Of a stretch of DNA of 64,000 nt, positions 60,146-64,000 are shown piece after piece. The notes below the pieces were generated by a model. It was not told where the DNA came from and did no database searches. It was given only the letters and a program-made list of their open reading frames with translations. A program made the position numbers and the translations under genes. How positions within the stretch are numbered: the first letter of the stretch is position 1; each line of letters begins with the position of its first letter. The stretch covers positions 28,661,497-28,725,496 of the forward strand of contig NC_080670.1 of NCBI RefSeq assembly GCF_030247195.1. The letters are read 5' to 3'. The stretch comes from Topomyia yanbarensis (lineage: Eukaryota; Arthropoda; Insecta; Diptera; Culicidae).

Positions 60146-61740
60146 TAACCAATTCAAACTAGATACATACAAGATCAGGCAATTGAAAAATGTTCTATGG
60201 ACTAGAAATACACACAATGTCAAGCATTCGTTAAACTACAACATTTGATCATGTATATAATTCAAATTTGAATGTAAGCAGTACAATGTTGGTGATGTGA
60301 TGAAACTCAACACGGTTGGCTTACAACTCCAGGAAAAGGAACATTCTACCTCGTTAAGTGACGGCCGGTTGCCCCTTGAAATCAAAAGAAGTTCTCTTGC
60401 TCTCCTAGACATCGAAACATTTTTTTTTTATTTTATGGCGCAAATTATAGCTTCTAGCACATTACACAAATATAAAAAAAATCCATCCTAAATCATTTGA
60501 TATTTTTACCAATCGAAAAAACAAAACAAATCATGTCTTCTTTGCTAGATAAATTTTGTTTAAAATTGCTTCCAAACCTCATCATTAAAATGACACGAAT
60601 CTATAAATATAAGCGGTGCTATATATTGTAGATTCAGTAAAATGAAAAGAATTGAAAAGTTCATCTTGCCGTGGTCTATAATTTGCTTCAACATTTGTTG
60701 TGTATCCGTAAATTGAGGTTTAGAATTTAACACTCTTATACTGAATTATTAAATTTATATCATTTTGTTTCAGCAGCAGAAGGGATAAGGGATCCTCTAA
60801 AAATTTCCAACACCAACCAATGGTTGGTCGCCGATCTGAGTGGTAGGGGACGTGATTTTTCTCTCGTCGCGATTGTGCCTTTCGCTAAACCACGATCGGG
60901 TGTAAGCACATTTGCATAGATTCGAAACGATTTGATCTCGAAAAATTATGCCAAAAATATGTTAATATTATCAACCCGGGTCCTATCGAGAGGGCACAAT
61001 ACTGGTGTTGTGCAAAGCAACCGAAACGAAAGGCCAACGAACACAACCTGGCCGTCGCCGTATTAACGAGTAGCTGGCAAATCACGTTCCGTTTCTTCGG
61101 AATGAGCCAAATTTATTATCCCGTCTGACATTGGTGAACGTGACTAACATGTGGAGGGTTCTGTGTAATCTGCGGGATACATGGGGTCCAGCTGCATATT
61201 TCGATCTTGAACTGGCCAAGGGGTCTAACTGGTTTGATCGTTTTTTACACGTATTTTTAACCTGTGTGGAAATGAGTTGTCGTAGCAAACGATGTCTTGC
61301 CGTAAATATAGGACCAGGTGTGACCCATTAGAAACACGTTTCAGTTCGAATTCGCAAATATTTACACACCACCACGGCACCATTTATGCATCTATGCCAA
61401 AAGTCGACAAACCATGTTTTTAAACCAGAGGTCGAGTCGCCTTGAGTCACTAAATATTGACGCATAATTCAAAAGTGGTGCGGTTACTGTGCTGTATTGC
61501 TAAATTAGGTAAATTTAAACCGTTTTCGCATGTCATCCGCGCATCTCAACCAAAATCAGTTTGATTTTGATGTTTCGTTGGAGAATATTTGACGAGGCAA
61601 GACGGTAAAACGGTAAGCAGTGTGGGTGTTCACGCCGAAGTGAACATCGCACCAGAAAAATGATTTTGACCGCCAAAATCGGCACTTGCAGATAGTGTGC
61701 GAAATCAAATATTTTCTCCCCGACGCACAGATGAAATTAT
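60146..61740. other. no gene recognised
   Basis: AT-rich to about 60780, then mixed. Short frames only. Confidence 0.4.
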
Positions 61741-64000
61741 TCTCCAGCCTCAATCACCTAAGGCAAATCCTGCGCTACGATCATCGTTGCCCAGCTGACT
61801 GCTGATGTTAGCCACTGGAGAAGACAACAATAAGTTTTCACTGTACGGCGATTTCTACGCAAATTCGTCGCCGTAGCAGCACCGAGAGCAGATGATCGCA
61901 CACGGCTGGGTCATCTTCCCCTTCAGCCGTCTCATGTCCTGTGGGAGCAGCAGGGCAGTACGGCAGTACAAAGTTTATCGCCGATCAAGACAGTCCAGCA
62001 GAACTGACTGTGCGTCGCGCTCGCCGTGCATACGTTGCACTACCGCTTCCCCACAGACCGGGACATAGAAATATTAGAAGCAGTGAAATTTGAATGTAAC
62101 ATATGTAAATAGTGTAAATAAATGTTGTTATGTTATAAGCGACTTTCTGGTGTTGCGTGGACTGGAAAGGTCCGAAGAAGGCGGAAAAGAACGCCCTTTT
62201 GCTGGCCTGTGCGGGGCCAGCCAAGTTTATTTCGTTTCGGGTGCTGTTCGTCCGCCCTGTGTTTCATTGCTTTTCTCGGGCTTGAGTATCGGCCAGATCC
62301 CGGCGTAAACATGGTCCTTCGAGCCGGATAGACTCTCAAGTCCGCAGGATGGCGCTCCATTTACCGCAAGCCAAGCGGTCCGCTGCAAAACGCGCGCAAC
62401 GATCGTGCTTTTGTTTTCGCGAGCGCTATCGCGATCTACCCGGTCTGTGGGAGAAAATGCAATGGAGACTGCACCCATTTTCCAATACTGCAAAGACGCG
62501 GATCGAGATTACTTTCGCTGCTGATTTGGAGAATCGGCGGCCAGCTGGAGAGCTATGCAACAAATCTGCCAGCTGTAGGACGCGTTTTCCATCGCATCAT
62601 CGACGGAAATGGGTGAGTGCAGTTCCATTCAAGTGTGTGAATAAATCGGTGCGTCTGGTAGTCTTTTTTCTTGCCGTTGACGAGGAAACACAATTCGCGA
62701 AAGTTACACACCGACCGCGCTGTAACAGTAGGTCCAAGCAGGACCGATTCGTGGCCACAACACGTTCCGCTTTCGCTGCGATTCTTCGGGACGAGCACCG
62801 TTGTGAGCCATTTACCGTCATCACATGTTAGTGAACACCCTACGACGAAGACTACCAGCCCGATTCACACTCGAAACCAGCCATATTGTGGCATCAGATG
62901 CACAAACCAACGAACCCACGTCATGGATTCGCGGCAACCGACGGCCGCTTCATCTAGTGCAGCACAGAACGCCGTTCATCGTATGCATCGCCATCCGATG
63001 ATCAATCGCACCGGCACGAACACATATTCTGCCTAAATAAGCCTGCACTGGATTTGCTCTACCTGCATTAAGAGCTGTTTCGTACCCCGTACGCGCACAC
63101 TAGGCACGTTAAGGATCCCTGGTGGCCAAAATGCGCACAACGTCAACCCGCATACACGCACGATTCGTACTTCCTGGAAGCAATTGACTTCACTTTTCCC
63201 GTCAAAGACGACCGAAGGACGATTCTCACACACACACACAACTACACACGGATGTCGAGTCACTTTCCGACCTGGGAAGCAATCAAGTGCTTCATATTTT
63301 ACCGTTGGTGTTTTCTGGTCCCACCAAAGGGCGATTTGGTGGATTTATGATCGCGTATTCGCCAGAAATCATGCAACCGGAAAGTGACATTCGCCAAATT
63401 TACCACGTCATCCGTCAGCTCACCCCATCCTGGATCAACTTTCCGTGGGATTCTGTTCCTCAACGCACTCCTTGTGGTTGGACCGGAGGAATCCATCTTT
63501 TTGCGTGTAATCCGTCCACGGATGTACGGATTGCACCACAAAGTTGATCACATCGCATCACTACACGCAGTAAGATACGACGAAGCGGTTTTGTCACCAC
63601 CATCAACGAAGCAATAGCAGCAAACACACCTGCCGGACGAGATCCCGGCCCTCACTCAGGGTATAGAGTCGCCAGACGAGATCCTGGCCCAAGCTCGGGG
63701 GAATCGAGCAGTTCCTGAAGCATCTGTAAAGAGCACAAGCCTCGCCGGGCGGGTTCTCGGAACCCCCCGGCTGTGACTTGACAACAGTTAAGTACCATTT
63801 TTTCGCTCAACAGCAACGATGTTTGCGTACAGATTTCTTATATTTCAGTATTCATCGTGATCGTTACCCACCGCACTATAGTCTGTACGCACATCTATCC
63901 GGACAGAATTTCGGACCGTTTTATCATGATCGTAGGTGCACTCATCGCTATATCAACGAAGCTCTACGATCACCATTCCGACAGAATATCGGACACCACC
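61740..64000. other. GC-richer right end, possibly LTR-retrotransposon debris
   Basis: The composition rises sharply after 61740. TGTGGGAGCAGC at about 61938 and AATAAA at 62115 could belong to an LTR of about 200 bp, but I could not find a matching partner or a primer-binding site. Two 39-bp tandem units start at 63632 and 63671 (GCCGGACGAGATCCCGGCC / GCCAGACGAGATCCTGGCC). An ACACAC run is at 63227-63241. ATCCGGACAGAATTTCGGACC and ATTCCGACAGAATATCGGAC are related phrases at 63897 and 63974. No protein family is recognised. Confidence 0.3.

Noticed and set aside
63287..63617. Overlapping 77-86 codon frames near the right edge
   Set aside because: Frames overlap on both strands in GC-richer DNA with no recognisable motif.

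Overview
The window is nuclear DNA of an insect, most likely a mosquito and probably a culicine. That placement is inferred from two insect-type acyl-CoA delta-9 desaturase genes with short introns, and from a dense mix of BEL/Pao, RTE, R1 and CR1-like retrotransposons, Tc1/mariner, pogo-like and hAT elements and tRNA-related repeats typical of large mosquito genomes. It is not bacterial: there are no operons or ribosome-binding sites, and both supported genes are split by GT-AG introns. I recognise only two host genes, both on the + strand about 34 kb apart. Everything else is repeats, transposon remains or sequence in which I see no gene.

Layout. 1-2.7 kb: broken BEL/Pao gag-pol on the minus strand, running off the left edge. 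3.2-3.7 kb: a perfect 47-bp inverted repeat and a small hAT-type element. 4.35-5.99 kb: desaturase gene A, six coding exons, 380 residues, all histidine boxes intact. 7.05-15.3 kb: an 8.2-kb satellite of a 12-bp unit with higher-order structure; it produces enormous but almost certainly meaningless reading frames in all six frames. 15.5-16.1 kb: GC-rich stretch ending in a strong splice-donor match. 18.8-25.3 kb: graveyard of an RTE element, an R1-clade element (with a hAT insertion and a repeated tail) and a Tc1/mariner transposase. 27.9-30.3 kb: a CR1/L2-like LINE, nearly whole but with one nonsense codon and a missing piece of reverse transcriptase. 30.5-38 kb: tRNA-related SINE, dispersed repeats, a long-armed hAT foldback element, a LINE ORF1 remnant and two smaller foldback elements. 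39.59-40.95 kb: desaturase gene B, four coding exons, 369 residues, with a damaged third histidine box. 41-60.1 kb: dispersed repeats, a pogo-like element with TA target duplication, a foldback element with a tRNA-like loop, a 2.2-kb element with 38-bp ends and a 9 x 20-bp minisatellite, a 4.2-kb TA-flanked element carrying a DnaJ fragment, and a 788-bp hAT element. 60.1-64 kb: no recognised gene.

The two desaturases share their first two coding intron positions and phases, so they are old paralogues in one cluster. Gene A looks like a working stearoyl-CoA delta-9 desaturase (ER membrane, cytochrome b5-dependent, making palmitoleoyl- and oleoyl-CoA). Gene B keeps the fold and a long open coding frame but has lost or moved three of the nine expected metal-binding histidines, so it may have a different chemistry or none. 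That paralogue and the six-frame-open higher-order satellite are the two most interesting items. I found no defence island, CRISPR array or other multi-gene system.
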